In this document: in pieces, positions 1 to 13,400 of the stretch
How the letters are laid out: every line of letters begins with the position of its first letter
Position numbering within the stretch: position 1 is the first letter of the stretch
Assembly (NCBI GenBank): GCA_037951165.1
Contig: JBBDHG010000008.1
Span: forward strand, 1,708,501-1,772,500
DNA: 64,000 bases
Direction: 5' to 3'
Source of the DNA: Lophius americanus
Taxonomy: Eukaryota; Chordata; Actinopteri; Lophiiformes; Lophiidae
Made by a program: the position numbers and the translations under genes
Notes under the pieces: model-generated
Told to the model about the DNA's origin: nothing
Databases searched by the model: none
What the model saw: the letters and a program-made list of their open reading frames with translations, nothing else

Positions 1-34
1 TCTCATAATTACACATAATGGCAGAGCTCCTCAC

Positions 35-138
35 CTGAGACATGTACAACCACTTTGGACGGTTTGTTCTTCAGCCCCAGGATGCTGACAGACTGTATCA
101 CTGCTTCACAATCAAACATTCCTTCTTCACTGCCACCA
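35..138 (-). CDS. ganc: ganc exon 23 (last in window)
   Basis: 104 nt, residues about 818-852, including VIQSVSILGLKNKPSKVVVH. Two acceptors nine bases apart (high end 138 or 129) both keep frame. The terminal exon is outside the window. Confidence 0.8.
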
Positions 139-3100
139 CTGCCAAATGCAACAGAAGATACATCATCTTCAATCATCACGTGTGGAGTGAGTGCATTTAA
201 AACATTTTTTGATCTACTTCAGTCCTCAGCCTTGTGTCAGTCTCAACAACTCAGAGAGGGTATTTTTGGCGAGTGATGACTCACCAACAGAGCAGACGGC
301 CTGACAGCATGCTGATCCTGAGGAGGCAGAAGGCCTTTCCGTCACGGTAGCTGAATGAGTGGCCGTCGTCCAGGTACAACTCGCCATCAGCCGCCGCCTG
401 CAGAGAAAATTGAAGTTGAATCTGATGCGTCGATCGCTGACGGAAACTCCTTGGTCTAACATTTTATCTCGAATCGATAGTTGTGATAGGACGACATGCA
501 CGCAGACGTGAAACCCCAGAGGAAGAGACTCACGATCACTGATGAACATGGAAAATTAAAGTAAATAAATAATTACCACTATCACAATGATCATCCCTTA
601 AATGGATGAATTCAGTTAATAGAGGCTGAGAAAACATTGAATTAGTGGAATAGGTTAGATTGAACAGGTGCTTCTGCTGTGGCTTTTTTCTTTTCTTCTT
701 TTAAGTCAAAACGAAACCCGGCTTTGTTTTTCAGGACATCCGGTTCAGACTCCAGATGAGTTCATGCCTTGATGGTCACCTGAGAGTCGAGGGCCACAGT
801 GATGGAGAGGGGGAGACGCTGGTATTCAGCCGCACAGGAGCCACTTCCTGCTGACCTGCAGACCACCGAGCCGCCACGCTGGAACACAGGAACCTGGAAG
901 GAAAAAAACACATAAATAAAAGTTTTTTATTTATTTAGCTTATCTGAAAAGAGACCTTTTCAAGAATGGATGTTACCTTTTTTTTTATATACCATAAATC
1001 TAAATGTTTACAGGCAGTATTCAAAATGTATTACTTTGGAGAAAAAAGTCAGTATATTTTATAAATGGTTGTATCCCAGGACACGCTGTGGTGATGTTAC
1101 CATGACGACTATGCTTAACTCAGATCTGCCTCATGCATTATAATGTAAAGTTACACCAACCAACACTTTGAAGCTACTCCTAGCATTTGGAATCATGTGT
1201 TCATCATTAAATCATCCTTTATCAGTCCCTCAGCGGAGGGACTGATAAATGTCGCATGCACACATAGAAAACTCTGCACACAGTAAAAGTAGAGAGGAGG
1301 AAATATTTTAACACAGTTCTGTGTTGTTGCTGCACAGCGGAGTTTGATTGGGCTAATCTACCGAGAGACATTTTTGTTGTGTAGACAAACTGCAGCAGGA
1401 GCGTATCACTCCTTCTTGTTGTCGTGTCCATGTCTGGGACTTTATACTTTGATTCCTGAAATATAACTTTTTCATGGTGTCGGGTGTGTTTAAAATGGCC
1501 CTATTTCCTAATGTTCCAAGGTCCTCCATACCCAGGATCATCTGACTGTACAACACCTCATTAAGCGGGAGGAGGAGGAGGAGGAGGAGGAGGAGGAGGA
1601 GGAGGTTCAGGGAGGATGGAGACAGACAATCACAGATTAATGGGTCAACTGTAGCACAATGTACAATAACGTCGGACTGTGTTTTTCTGTTCTGGGATTG
1701 TTGCTGGTGTCGTGTTTTAGCTATCTGTGTATCGCTACTTTCTGTCCTCTTAATGGTGGACTTTAAAGGGCCCACCTGTCAGCCTGCCTGTCTTCATGTC
1801 TATCTATTTAGAAGAAAGAGGAAAGTGATCCAGAATCCACATCCCTACCTGGCTCAGCCTCAAAATTCAATCAGCTCTTTTCTTTGCCCAAAATCCGACC
1901 TGACAACAAATGTTTGTGACGGCCCGGGTTCAGTCAAACAAACAAACAAAATCGGGTGAACACGTGCTGAAGACAAAAACTCACTGTGTCCAAGTTGACT
2001 GGAAGAGTGAGGGTCCGGCCTCCTTCATAGGCCTTTGTAGACTGGACCTCATACCACACCTACAACAGAAACCAGCCTCAATGTAACATCCCACACTGAT
2101 GGGTATCAGGAATTCAGTAGAGCCTGTCGATGTCACTGGATTTACCTCACCAGGTCCAGGAAGTATGAGTGTAACTTCTTCAACACCCGGTTCTGTCACA
2201 GGACGGACCAGCAGTGCTCCTCCTGTTTGGAATCAAAGACGGTTAAACGTAAAAAATCCAAATACTTCAACTAGACTGAGATGGAGCGAAAACGATACTC
2301 ACCAATCATGTACTGGTTGTCCACAGAGAAGGTGGTCTCTTCTCTCGGGAACTCCATCCACAGAGGTCTGTGCAGGTACAAATACAGGAAGCATTTCGGC
2401 ATAGTTTGTACATCTCTGAGTTAGAGTGAGTTCCTACTAGTGTATCTGAGCGGCCGCGGAGGCATCCGCTGACAGCGGCCGCGTAGGCATCAGCTGACAG
2501 CGGCCGCGGAGGCATGAGCTGACAGCGGCCGCGGAGGCATCAGCTGACAGCGGCCGCGGAGGCATCAGCTGACAGCGGCCGCGGAGGCATCAGCTGACAG
2601 CGGCCGCGGAGTCATCAGCTGACAGCGGCCGCGGAGGCATCAGCTGACAGCGGCCGCGGAGGCATCAGCTGACAGCGGCCGCGGAGGCATCAGCTGACAG
2701 CGGCGGCACCAGCTAACAGCGGCGGCACCAGCTGACAGCGGCCGCAGAGGCATCAGCTGACAGCGGCCTGCTGTCTCTCCACTGAGCAGCAGATAGCAGC
2801 CGCACTTACCTGAGGGGAGGCAGACCAGAGGTGTGAGCCTGGTGGAACAGAGTGTACCAGTATGGCAGCAAACAGTACCTGAACACAGATGAGATTGTGA
2901 CTGAATGACTATCAGAACCTATTTTTCTTTGATCAAATCTGTAAAAAAAAAAAGTTAGCACATGTTACAAGTCTATTAATGTGTGTTCCGTCCTGCATGT
3001 TGACATTTAATAAGATAATGAGGTAGTTTTGGATTTTGTTTGAGTTCAGACTTTAATGATCTTCATAAAGTGAAATTTGATTTACGGCAGAAAGCAAAAA

Positions 3101-6100
3101 CGCAGAAACATCATACAAGAGGACATGTGACACGATGCAAAAACAAATCGACAACAGCCTTTCTGTAGCGATCTGCTACCTCAGGCTCAACGGGCTGATC
3201 GCCCGAACAGATTCACGAGAACATTAGAGAACTGTGAGAGATGATGAAACCCTCACTACGACTACTACCACTACACACCAACCATCAACATATAACATCA
3301 TTTTTTAATCACTATAAATATATATATTTTTTTATTGATGTTTTTATCTGCTTTTACCTCGTAGCACTTTGAGATTTGATCCGAACGTAAAGTGCGTTAT
3401 AAATAAAATGGAATAATATTATTATTATTATCTCTTCCAACGGGTTTTCCTGAATATGATGCTGATTTCCAGAGTGTTAAAATGTTGTTTCCTTTGTCTA
3501 TTATTGAGCACCGGCCCATCTAGACATCTCTCCGCAGTCCAGATGGGAAATAGTGAAAGAACCTTTCTTGCTTTATCTTAAACACAGTTTGTATATCTGT
3601 AGGTTTCTCATAATAATAATAACTTAGATTTATATAGTGCCTTTAATGAAACCCAAGGAAGCTGTACATACATAGTTTCTGCTTTCCTTTTTTGACTACT
3701 GAATCTGAAAAAAGACATTTGAGAGGGACAATCCATGTGGGTCGAATCCAAAGCTGTCAAAATAGAAGTCCAGTTGCTGAGTTGCCAGTTGGAGTCTACT
3801 GACTGAACAAACAATGTGAGTTAAAGGTGAGGTTTATAAGTCAGGAACGCTGCTGCCTGTGCCAGTTTGAGTTTATTCTGCGGTCAAGATAGCCTGACCT
3901 GGCAGATTGGTTCACAGTGTAAGCATATAATGATCCTGCTGGATCAGAATGGGAAGATTCTGGGATTGGACTTTCACCTGAGCGCTGGGATCTTCTCTTT
4001 TATAACAGATCTGTTTGTAATAAAAAAAATAGATCTAAGAGAGACAGCTGAGACTCCTCGAGTTAATTCATTTTCTTCATCAGTGGTATTAACGTGGCCT
4101 CTTGCAACTATGGACTCATTTCCTCTCATGCAGGTCCAGAACATAGGTATAAACCAGTTGGCCATCGACTGTTTGAGTACGAATGCACTTTTTTGGGTGA
4201 GACATGGGTCAAATGGTTCGGTGTGTCTGACGCTTTCACACACCTCTGCTGGATCACGGCACGGATCGCAGCGGTGACCTCCTCTCCGAACAGCCAGGGC
4301 TCTCGACGTTTGGTGCACTTTGCAGAGTGACCTCGGAAAAATGGCTGCAGGGCTGCTGCCTGATACCAGCGGACCAACAATTCTGGCTCAGGGTCCTGGA
4401 TAAACCCACCGACATCGGCTGAAACAAGGAAAGCAACGAGGCCGAAACTCAGCAGTGTTAAGAAAATGCATAGCAGGAAAGCAGCTACATAGAAGTACAA
4501 ATTGTGGAAGACATGCTTTAAGACAGGACCTGTAGCTTTAGCTAATATATCCAATATATTTAATATATTTTCTACTGTATATTGGAAAAGCTGCCAAATA
4601 AAGTCGAGTATTTCTGTCTGTAACATTTAAAGTAGCCATTTTACATCCATGAGAAGATGACATTCATAGAAGGAACAGTCCTAGTAGTCGTTTCCCCACA
4701 GAGATCATTTCCTGTCGGTATTGTGTTTATAAGTACATTTGTCATGAAATTCTGAGCGTGAAACATTTTCAACCTCAAAAATAGATCTTTTAACTCCAGC
4801 ATGTTTGATCCCTATGTTGTTTCTTGTATAAGCACCTTGGGAACATTGAAAAACCAGAATCAAATTCCTTGTATGTCACCACACACAAGGGATAAAGAAT
4901 GATTGTGATTCTGATTGAATACATGTAAATGAAATATAACGTTACAGAAAGTCTAAATAGGGAATTTTCTGATGTGTGCATATTTCTCATGTCCGGAAAT
5001 GAAAACATTATAACATTAAATATACACTTACATATGTATTTATTGTGTGCGTGTGTGTGTGTGTGCATATTTCTCATGTCCGGAAATGAAAACATTATAA
5101 CATTAAATATACATTTACATATGTATTTATTGTGTGTGTGTGTGTATATACGTGGTTTCAAGATAAAATATTGAGCCGTTGTTTTTTTTAGATCTCCACA
5201 AGAAACAAACCCAAATCTCATCTGAGATTAAAGTAAATTTTCAAGACAAAAAAAAAAGAAAAAGAAAATTTAAAAAAAGGAAAAAGAAAGAAAAGTTTGA
5301 TATTCCCCAAATGTTAAAGTCACTTTCTTTGGGATGTTTGCTGTTTCCACGTGCATTTTGTGTCGGCGTGATAAACTATCCTCCGTGTACAATGATGTTC
5401 TCACCTCCACAGAAAGCTATCCCTGCCACGCTTAGAGACAACAGCATTGGAATGGAGATCTTCAGATAATCCCAACTGGCGACGTTGTCACCTGTCCAGA
5501 TCGCTCCTGCATCAAGAAAACCAGAGGGGGAAAAAAAGAAAGATCCACAACTGAAGGAGAGTTTATTTTTTTCATTTTAAAAAAACATACCAAATCTCTG
5601 TGACCCGGCAAAGAAGGAGCGCGAGAGAACGAAAGGCCTCTCTGAGCCGCCTGAGCGGGTTATCAGACCCCCCACTGTGGCCGCGTGCTGGAAGGAACCA
5701 AAATGTCACACGTTCACTAATTCATCTACACTACACCTGAAGTTGGAGGTCATCAACTTTAATCCATGAAAAAAAATAATAATTGCAGTTACTGACCTGG
5801 TAGAAACCGTACAGGTTGTGTAATTCCCGGTGTTCCAGTCCCCCATAATGCACCGCGTCCTTTGGCATCGTCTGCTCCGGGCCGTCAAACACGGACGGTT
5901 CGTTCATGTCGTTCCAAACGAACAACGATGGCGTTGATCCCTGCATCAGACACAGACCTCCTCAACAACAGCAGAACCGCTGCCTGAGAGTGCGCGGCCG
6001 TTGAATGACTCGCTGACCGAGAACAAACTTAGTAAGAGGATTTAAATCAAAGCCACAAAAAGAAAAAGACCCAAATTTGGGTGTTATTTCTGTCAAAGAT

Positions 6101-7419
6101 CAGAGAGATTGGGAATTATGTACTCATTTATAAGTGGCTTTTATGTATCATGTTCAATTTTGTTAGATGATCGAACACTATATGAGGTACATACAGAAAT
6201 AGAGGAAACAAATAGCGACACTTTCCGCGGAAGAACTAACAAACACACTAAAGTGGGTTTTTTTACTCGAAATTTAGATTCGTATTTGGAATTTAAGAGC
6301 AAAACTAGAAGAAAACAAAGTCTAAAGTTCCTGCAAAGAGATCATCTGCAACCATTCTCCCTTATTTCTTATACAATACACATATATCTGAATCAGACTT
6401 ATCTACATAGAATTTAAATATTAATATTCACGCCTTTTGTCTTGAGTGACAAAAAAGAAAATCCGCTGTAAAATTAATAGCAATCTGTAAAATGTAGGGG
6501 ATGCTCTTTGAGTCAAAGGAATATATTACTTATAACTATGTTTTCAGCTGAAAATAATACTAGAGTTTTTAATATTAGCTTAGAAAAAGCCCTTAATATC
6601 TCCAGAGGGGCGGGTCTTCCTCCACGGAGGCCGCCATTCCGTACAACGTGGAACAAATAATAATATTTATTATTATTATCGTTGGAGATTTACCGTAGAT
6701 TCTTGGATAGGGAGGGGTGAGCTGAGCTCCAATATATGTTGTAATCCAGAGCTACGGTATGCCATAACAATTTATATAATAATATGTAGATCTTTACTTC
6801 CATATGTGATTGATTTTTTAACACTTACCTTGTACTTATCCAGGCCAAAACATCTAGAGTACCACGCTCGGGTGTCTGGATTGCTGAAGTCAAGATAAGA
6901 ACTCTCACCTATGAGAGAGGTTACAACTTAAATCAGGTATCAAGAACTGTTCCCAAGTCAAAAAATGACTTCAAGCCATCCTGAAACATTTCATCTGATG
7001 TTCAGAGATGATGCATTTAACAAAACCAACTCAAAAAAAGCGAAGAACACAACTAATTACTAACCACTATAATATCCAGAAAAAAAAAGATTTAATGAAT
7101 TCATTCATTCATCCCTTTTAAAGTTTAAAGGAAACATTCACATAAAAATAAAAATAAAAAGTCAGTATCTAAATGATCTGTGAGCATGAAAAGCCAAATG
7201 TGTTGGTTCTGTGATAATCCGGTGAATAGTCAAGAGTGAACCCTCTTTGGGTGTTTTTTACATTTTAAAACAAGAGCCGTCTTCTGTGGAGTTGTGGAGC
7301 TCCAAAAAATGTTTTGCGGATGAAAAAACTTAATTTTAAGGGGAACTCGTAACAGCTCGTTCACAACTCATCGTGTTTTTCTCTATTTGTCCCTGTCTCT
7401 CTCTCACACACACACACAC

Positions 7420-7491
<72 letters not shown>

Positions 7492-10400
7492 GCCTCAGCT
7501 CTCAGGTCATCCTCAACCGATGACACAGTTTCACACGTGGTGGTTATATCAGTCATTCTTTGCTCCTTGAGAAAACCACTGTTTGTTTTTCTGCTTTGTG
7601 TTTTTTGACTGATCACATCAGCTTGTCACTTATCACTGACCTGGAACACATGTCCTCGCCTAACTTCATCAATCCAGCCCTCTAGAACCCGAGTCTCAGC
7701 CAGACGTCTCAATTTTTCAAAACGCACAGACATCCATCATCGCCGCACCCTGAGCTCCCTTACAATAACTCCTCTTCTCGATGAATCACCCACTCAGATT
7801 CCACCTCTATGTTAAAAACAGTAAAATGAAAGAACTGTTCTTAGCAGAGATTTTAAAGAGAAACATTACCAGGCCAGCATGAGCCCCTGTAGATCTGCCC
7901 CTCTCTGTTTTTGACAAAATGCCCTCCGTCTCTAGCCTCACAGTACAGCGACCACTCTGGATCCACCTTGATGTGGGGATCACTAATAACCACCAACTAA
8001 AAGAAGAACAGGAAAAATAATAAACAACATTTTCCACCCGTTAGATTAAATTAAAGCAGTTATTATTCAATGCATCGAAAGTTGACCTTTCTCTTCTTCC
8101 TCTCTAGGTGGCGCTGGAGACCGGCTGGATCCGGGAACAGAGCAGAGTCCCAGGTAAAATATCGCTTTCCCTTTGTGTGCTCAATATCCAGCCACATGAC
8201 GTCATATGGAATACTGTGGCGGTCGAAGCCAGCGTCGACAGCCTTCACGTCAGCTTCATCGTTGTAGTTCCAGCGGCACTGATGGTAACCCAGTGCAAAC
8301 ACTGGAGGCAGGGCTTGATGTCCTGACGGCAGGGAGATAAGTGTAGTTTGAATCATATTGAAGGGTAAATGTCGTCAGAATCCAACAGGATTCAATCAAC
8401 AAATATTGTGTTATTTGTCAAAACAATATTTGTGGTTTAATCGTAGAGAAACTCGCAAATACATTATGGAATGATAAAGAAAAAGATCCCAATTGTTCCT
8501 CAGATATTTTTTTAATTTAGAGATATTACCTTCTTTCCCTTTTCATGCACTTCAATGTTTTTTTAAAGTTTTTCTTACCAACTACCTGGAGGCTGAAGCT
8601 ACAGCTTAAAATGACGACCCTTTTTACATATCATATGATATATGATGTAATTATTTACAATTATTATATGTTCATAAAATATTTCATCAGTGCAAACTAA
8701 ACAAAAGCAAAAAGTGTGTAAATACAAAATACAAAATTAAACAAGCAAACAAACCCAGCAAGTCCCTGAACCCGAATCTGCTCGCTTACTTACGTTGTAC
8801 GTATGTTTATATGAGACAAAATAAAGGCTTTAAATACGATGTATTCACTGATGAACACACACCTGTCAGCTGAGCATACTGGGAGAAGAGCTGCTGTGGA
8901 CTGGGCCCGAGCAGAACCCTGCAGTCAATCACACCGCTCTCTGACAGCCAGTGGACATCGGTCTGAGGCTGGGTCCGCATCCTCTTCACTGGGGGTGTGT
9001 CCTCATCCTGGGGGAGGTATCATGCCGCCATCAATGTACGTTTTACCTCGCTGGTTTTTAGAGGCATCACTTTAACTTCTTATTATGTTTTGCAACCAGG
9101 AAAAGTGCAACCCAACACACAACTAGTAATTGCTCTGTGGGGGCCGCCTTCTAAATCTACAGACAACTCCAACAATTAGCACTTTGAGATTTGATCCAAA
9201 TGTAAAGTGCGTTATAAATGAAATGTATTATTATTATTATTAACAAACTCTCTATCAAATACTCTGTAGCTGGTAATCTCCTGTGCCTTCAACTTCAGCA
9301 ACTCTGTTCAGCCCATTGAACCCCAAGCTCCACCCCCAATTGAACATCAAAGGAATCAAAGGAACTGTTGAAACTGAGCCCAAAACTCCATCCGAGAGAA
9401 AGATCAAAGGAATCAAAGGCAGCACATTGTGACATCACCACTCCCAACGGCTCATTATTTTTTATATTATTTCATGTTAGATGCTGCAAAACATGTAACA
9501 TCCCCAAAATGTGACCACCTCTAGGATGTGCCAAAATCTACCTCTGGGTAAAATTCCATGCATTTTTTTTCTTGCAGTTTTTCCGTAATCCTGCTCACAA
9601 ACATAAATACAAAGAAACGCACAGGAGAGAAAACCTAACCCCCCTGGTGGACGTAAAAAGCGTCTGCAGGTCTGAACGTCTAACTCAGTCCTCAGGAAAA
9701 TGTAAGTCGGCAGTTGTCATCAGGTATCTTTGCTCTTTTAATGTCCTACTTTGACATTACCTTATTCTCAGATGGGCTGTAACGAATGTCCACAAATGTC
9801 TCGGATGCATTCAGCCAAAAAACACCCAAAGTCCGGTCTGGCTTGTGGGCCACCAACAGCGGCACAGAACCGTACAGGCCGAGGCGGCTGTGCAACTCGT
9901 AGGCAAAAACGTCCAAGTTATAGAGTCGATAAGGTCCACCATCTCTGTGAAATAAAAAGGAATGACAGGTGAGAGAAGTGCTAATAAATATGTTCAACGC
10001 GCGAACTTCATGTTTTGCGCCGCTTTCGTTTCACGGACCTGGTGTCTCTGAGCTGAAGGCCGTCAGCGTGCTCCGGTAGACCGTACACATGACTGAAGCC
10101 GTGAAGACACAGGTCCGACCCGATGCTGCTGGGACCTGAGAGAACGAAGACGAATTCTTCATACGGCTCCGTGTTTATTCATCACGGGTGTCCAAATAAT
10201 GCATCCACTTAAGATAAATTAGTTAGAGGAAAAATTATGAAACACTGAGTAATGGCGATCAGCGACCTCACACGACAGGGAAACTGTTGTGGCTGCAGAC
10301 GGATGCAGAAGAAAAATGTTTTTTAGAGCGGGCAAAGATAGAAAGAGTGATAGAGAAGAGATAAAATCAGTGACAGACGGGGATTTTGTCACGTATCAAC

Positions 10401-13400
10401 TGTCATGAGCGTCTAATATATTTAAGCCACGGTGGAAGTAATGTGTTCACTGACCAACCAGGTCATAGAGCTAAATTAATTAGCATTAGATTCATTTTTT
10501 GTGCTATTTTTTCTACTAGTAATAATAAATAAAGTAAATATTTTGAAAGGCCTGTCTTTTACTTTCCGACAAAAACCTCTCGTTCAAAAACCACATCGAT
10601 TCACCAGATCGGCCCAACACTCTCCTTCTCTGCCACCGGGAATCTGATCCATGCCTTCACCACATCCTGACTGGACTTCTCCAACGGCATCCTTTATGGC
10701 GCCACCTCCAAAAACCTCAATAAACTCCAGTACCCTCCAGAACTCACCTCATCAACCCTGGTCCTCCAGAACCTCTCCATCCTACAACGTTTCTAGTTTG
10801 AGCTCCTTCTCACACACAATGCCCTCCATAACCAGGCCCTCCACTACCTCACGGACCTCCTCCACCCACATGCTCCTTCCCCTCTGCCTCCGCTCCTTTT
10901 ATGCCAACCTCCTGTACACCTTTCAGGACCAAGCACCGGACCTGGGGTGACAGAACATTCTCGGACTCTAGCTTTGGTCAATGTCTTTATTTCAACTGAT
11001 TATATTTGAATATTCAATATTGGTTGTTTTCACGCGTTGTTTCCTTTTTTTCTTTGTCCGTCTGGAAAACATCTTTGAGTAATTTGAAAAAGCATTCTAT
11101 AAATAATTATCCTCATCATCATCATTATTATTATTATTATAATTATTAGTAGTAGTACTATTACATTCTAATAAACACAATAATCATTTAATATTCATAT
11201 TGTTCTTCCAATCACCCGAATTGAAGTGCCAGATAGAGTTCTGACGAGAGAAACAGAAAAGAAAAGCAGGAACAGACCATTGGCTTTGATGTCCACAAAC
11301 TCCCTGAAAGTCTCCGTCCATAATGAACTGCTGTCCTCACGAGGCTGTCAGAGGAACAAAAGAACCACACAGTTCCTTTATTATAGTTATTTACATGCAT
11401 CAGTACGTAGTGGATACATCATTACTGGTACTGGTTGTATTATTACTGGTACTGGTGGTTTTTCTCTTACCTGGCTGCCATCAGAAGTGGCAACAAAAGA
11501 AAAACAACAAAGGGAGAAGACATGAGTAACAATTGACATATTTCACTTTTTTATACGTTGGTTTATTTCTCATACACAAACATTCCCTGATATCCTCACC
11601 TGGGTGGATCCTGAAAAGTCTCAAACCACAGTTTGCCCTTTGAGTTGAACGAAACCATCACCTCGTCTTCACACAGGATGTCCAGTCGGAAAGGGGAACG
11701 CCACACACACACCCGGTGACGTCCTGAGGACCACGAAAGGGTGACACAGTCCCGAGACTGCCTCTCCACTCTCAGCCTGCGAGAGGTCAGGGTAAAGGTC
11801 AACCCCAGTTCGAGCGAACATGAGATGACAAAATTGTGCATTACAACACAGACGCAAACCCGCGATAGGATTCTGCAGCACTAATAATAAATACGTAATA
11901 CATTTACATTTAAATACATTTTTTGTAATTAGCATTTATAGGAATCCTGAAAGTAGCATAATTCGTTGAATAAAGACGCACTGGCATGTCGTTGTCTCCA
12001 GTCGCACTTCAATAGCACCATCTAAAAGCAGGAAGACAAGCTCCTCCCATTGATTAAGCCCCACCCACTGAATCGATGATTTACATCAATTTAAGTTCAT
12101 CTTATTTCATGCTGGGAAAATTTGCATGCTCTGTGTTTACCAACACATTTTGATTGTGTGTGTCTGAGTAAGTCTAGGTGTTCCTGTGGATATAAATACA
12201 GCCATTACATTACAACCACCGAGAGGTTAAGTTAGAATTAAATTCTCTTTCTACAATTGTTGGCGGGCTGTCAGTGGCAGCAACAAGTGAACATTTTGTC
12301 CTGAAGTTTTTTTATGCCAGTTTGGAGAAACTAAGAAAAAAAAATATGTATTTCATTTTTTTATGAAGTGAAAAAGAAACACTCCACTCCATAATTATAT
12401 CCATCTAAAAGAACCTCATCACTTGACAGGCTACTGGGTGACAGCTTTTTGACACCTGAAGGCCCCCTTAGCTTCCCGGTTAATGAAAGGTGTGCTGATG
12501 TGTAAAATAAGTTGCAATCTGGAACTTCACCGCCATATGTCACTAAATTTTACACACTGGACCTTTAATGCTGTCCTTTACGGATAGTTGTCGGAACATA
12601 CGGGTACATCAGACAGCCGGGGGACCTACACAGTTTTAGGGGCGTGGCTATAATGTCATAATATCATGTTAAGTTATGCTTGATTGGCAAATATAAGTTT
12701 TTGGGATCAGAAAGTCTAGTATCAATATAAATGATTCAAAATAGTCAAAAAAGGTTGGGGGACTCCTATTTCAATATTAAAGCGAGGCCCCAAAAATGGT
12801 TTGTGAAACTAAGGGAGGCAGGTCTTACTGTTCACACTGTGGCTCCCAGGGAATCACGTCTTTGACACGATAGCGAGCTTTGACAGGCTGAAGGTCGTCG
12901 ATTAATATCCTTACGGTGTCATTCTTGAACGCTGACACAGAGAGAAGCAGTGACATCTGTGAAAAGAGTTAAAATAGTTTAACAAACCACCGCAGAGGAC
13001 ACCTTGTTATGCAAGAACATGAGTTATATTTTGAAGGTCATCTTTACCAAAGCAAACGAGCATCTATTCCGGGCTCAGTAAATGTATTTCTGTGTTTGCT
13101 ACTATCAACATTCACACACACTAACAACATCTCCGCTCAGTCTCTCTCTTGGGGCAGCGCTTTGGCATGTTGGTCAGCGAGAAAGTTCTGGATTCAAATC
13201 CACCTGCGAACCTGATTCGTCTTCAGCGAAGATTTCTGATGAAATTAGTCATAAATCAAGTCTTTTCAAATCCATATGTGAGGACTCTGAAGAGATTATG
13301 CAACACAAACAGCAGTGAGTCTATTATGTTTGTTTTCTGTTGTCCTTTTTTGTGTGTTTTTCAAACGTCCCAATCTTCTTCATCTGTTTAAAGGTTTGCT

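Noticed and set aside
1353..1775. 140-codon minus ORF with a poly-Leu stretch
   Set aside because: The Leu run is the GGA repeat; no family match, and it lies in a ganc intron.
4790..5221. 143-codon ORF with internal repeats
   Set aside because: Produced by the 87-bp tandem duplication and GT repeats.
7373..7616. ORFs of repeated Thr-His or Val-Cys codons
   Set aside because: They are translations of the CA microsatellite.
10651..10950. 99-codon Ser/Pro-rich ORF as a gene
   Set aside because: It is an out-of-frame reading of a decayed L2-type LINE.
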